The translations under genes were made by a program, and so were the position numbers. The notes under the pieces were generated by a model. It worked only from the letters and a program-made list of their open reading frames with translations, had not been told where the DNA came from and did not search any database. From NCBI GenBank assembly GCA_000697665.1, contig KL197714.1, forward strand, positions 1,515,144 through 1,546,528: a DNA stretch of 31,385 nt, written 5' to 3'. Of this stretch, positions 30,990 through 31,385 are shown piece after piece. The DNA comes from Jaapia argillacea MUCL 33604. Taxonomy: Eukaryota > Basidiomycota > Agaricomycetes > Jaapiales > Jaapiaceae. How positions within the stretch are numbered: position 1 is the stretch's first letter; every line of letters begins with the position of its first letter.

Positions 30990-31115
30990 CTACATGGCTA
31001 GCTAAGAATAGTCTGATGGTGCAATAAGGCGTCATACTGAGATCTTAACACTACTGGTCAGAATACTAACGAATGTTCTACAGATCAGGTGATCAAAAGT
31101 AAAAAGAACGTGACA

Positions 31116-31120
31116 CTGTT
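31116..31120. repeat. Target-site duplication CTGTT, right
   Basis: CTGTT directly after the TGACA end of the right LTR, identical to 22848-22852. Confidence 0.95.
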
Positions 31121-31328
31121 GGGGAAGTAGGGGAGAACCCAGAGTTTGATCGCTGGGTCCCGTTGGTTGGACCGGGACGTCGGTGCATTGCCCCAGCTTG
31201 ATCGCTCGGGAGTCGTCTTCTCCCCGAGCAATTGCCCTAATGGTAAGGAATTCGATGGTACTGTTAGGCTTGATTTCGTAGATCGAAATTCCTTTTTCGT
31301 TTGATTCGGACACGCTCGCTTCCTCCAT
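31116..31328 (-). pseudogene. 5' part of a small reading frame split by the retrotransposon
   Basis: The minus-strand frame from ATG 31328 reads MEEASVSESNEKGISIYEIK, FLTIRAIARGEDDSRAIKLG and so on up to the insertion point. It reads straight into the LTR, and without the element it would continue at 22847-22761. Not recognised. A second frame from about 31375 overlaps it, so the true coding phase is not certain. Confidence 0.35.
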
Positions 31329-31385
31329 GGCTTTACTCTCCCACTCCCCTCTTTCACATCGAATTCTTTCGCCATTTCTACCAGT

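Larger units (their letters stand above)
22853..31115 (-). mobile_element. Complete Ty3/gypsy chromovirus-type LTR retrotransposon (8,263 bp)
   Basis: Two 294 bp LTRs with TGTCA...TGACA ends, a CTGTT duplication on both sides, and everything transcribed from the right-hand LTR on the minus strand: primer-binding site, leader reading frame, gag with CCHC knuckle, pol in the order protease, RT, RNase H, integrase, chromodomain, then the polypurine tract. Gene order and chromodomain place it among fungal chromoviruses, and the self-complementary primer site points to the Tf1/sushi group. The LTRs differ at seven positions (97.6% identical), all at CpG, so the insertion is fairly young. It is inactive through stops in gag and pol. 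A MITE has inserted into the leader. Confidence 0.95.
30822..31115 (-). repeat. 5' LTR of the retrotransposon
   Basis: 294 bp, same ends as the left LTR (TGTCAGC...GTGACA). It carries the promoter of the element. The predicted layout on the minus strand is U3 31115-30957 and R-U5 from 30956. Confidence 0.97.

Noticed and set aside
1-31115. UGA read as a sense codon (alternative genetic code or readthrough) to explain the many in-frame TGA
   Set aside because: The same CpG transitions are seen in non-coding LTRs, the gene island contains no in-frame TGA in its clear exons, and catalytic codons are mutated in the same way. Decay explains all of it.
1-31385. CRISPR arrays, bacterial operons, tRNA or rRNA genes
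   Set aside because: No spaced direct-repeat array, no Shine-Dalgarno gene clusters and no recognisable tRNA or rRNA sequence. The intron-rich genes are fungal in style.

Overview
This looks like nuclear DNA of a basidiomycete fungus, probably an agaricomycete. The signs are many 45-90 base GT-AG introns, a Plavaka-type DNA transposase, a chromodomain Ty3/gypsy retrotransposon, an F-box/LRR-like gene remnant and a DUF6593-type gene. Most of the window is transposon-derived. The names rest on motif recognition by eye; no database search was possible.

Layout. 1-1817 holds the 3' part of a decayed, unrecognised two-exon gene. 2236-2613 is a short C-terminal relic of a Plavaka transposase. 2614-4631 is non-coding: a purine-rich repeat copy and a 150 bp MITE (4366-4515). 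4632-5481 is a broken LRR/F-box-like gene. About 5480-13610 is read as one Plavaka-like element. Its transposase runs on the minus strand (10639-5613, nine introns, split by a 1.9 kb LTR-like insertion), and a second gene of seven visible exons (10785-13279) is divergently transcribed from a shared 145 bp spacer. Directly next to it lies a non-autonomous DNA element (13616-15080) with terminal inverted repeats and many CAAGT/ACTTG words. 15081-20740 is an island of ordinary-looking genes (15896-17718, 17826-18233, 18240-18747 minus, 19131-19801). 20740-22480 carries purine-rich and pyrimidine-rich repeat blocks in direct and inverted arrangement.

The clearest object is a structurally complete LTR retrotransposon at 22853-31115 on the minus strand. 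It has two 294 bp LTRs (TGTCA...TGACA), a CTGTT target duplication, a G-rich polypurine tract, an upstream leader reading frame, gag, and pol (protease, RT, RNase H, integrase, chromodomain). An 11-base primer-binding site is complementary to the predicted 5' end of its own RNA, which is the Tf1/sushi self-priming arrangement. The element interrupts a small minus-strand reading frame and itself contains a second copy of the 150 bp MITE.

A single process explains nearly all the damage: transitions at CpG. All seven differences between the two LTRs are CG to TG/CA. Eighteen of the twenty-two in-frame stops I list are TGA, the product expected from CGA. Two catalytic Asp codons of pol have become AAT after a C. 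The gene island shows no such stops, so decay is concentrated on repeats, as expected of cytosine methylation followed by deamination.
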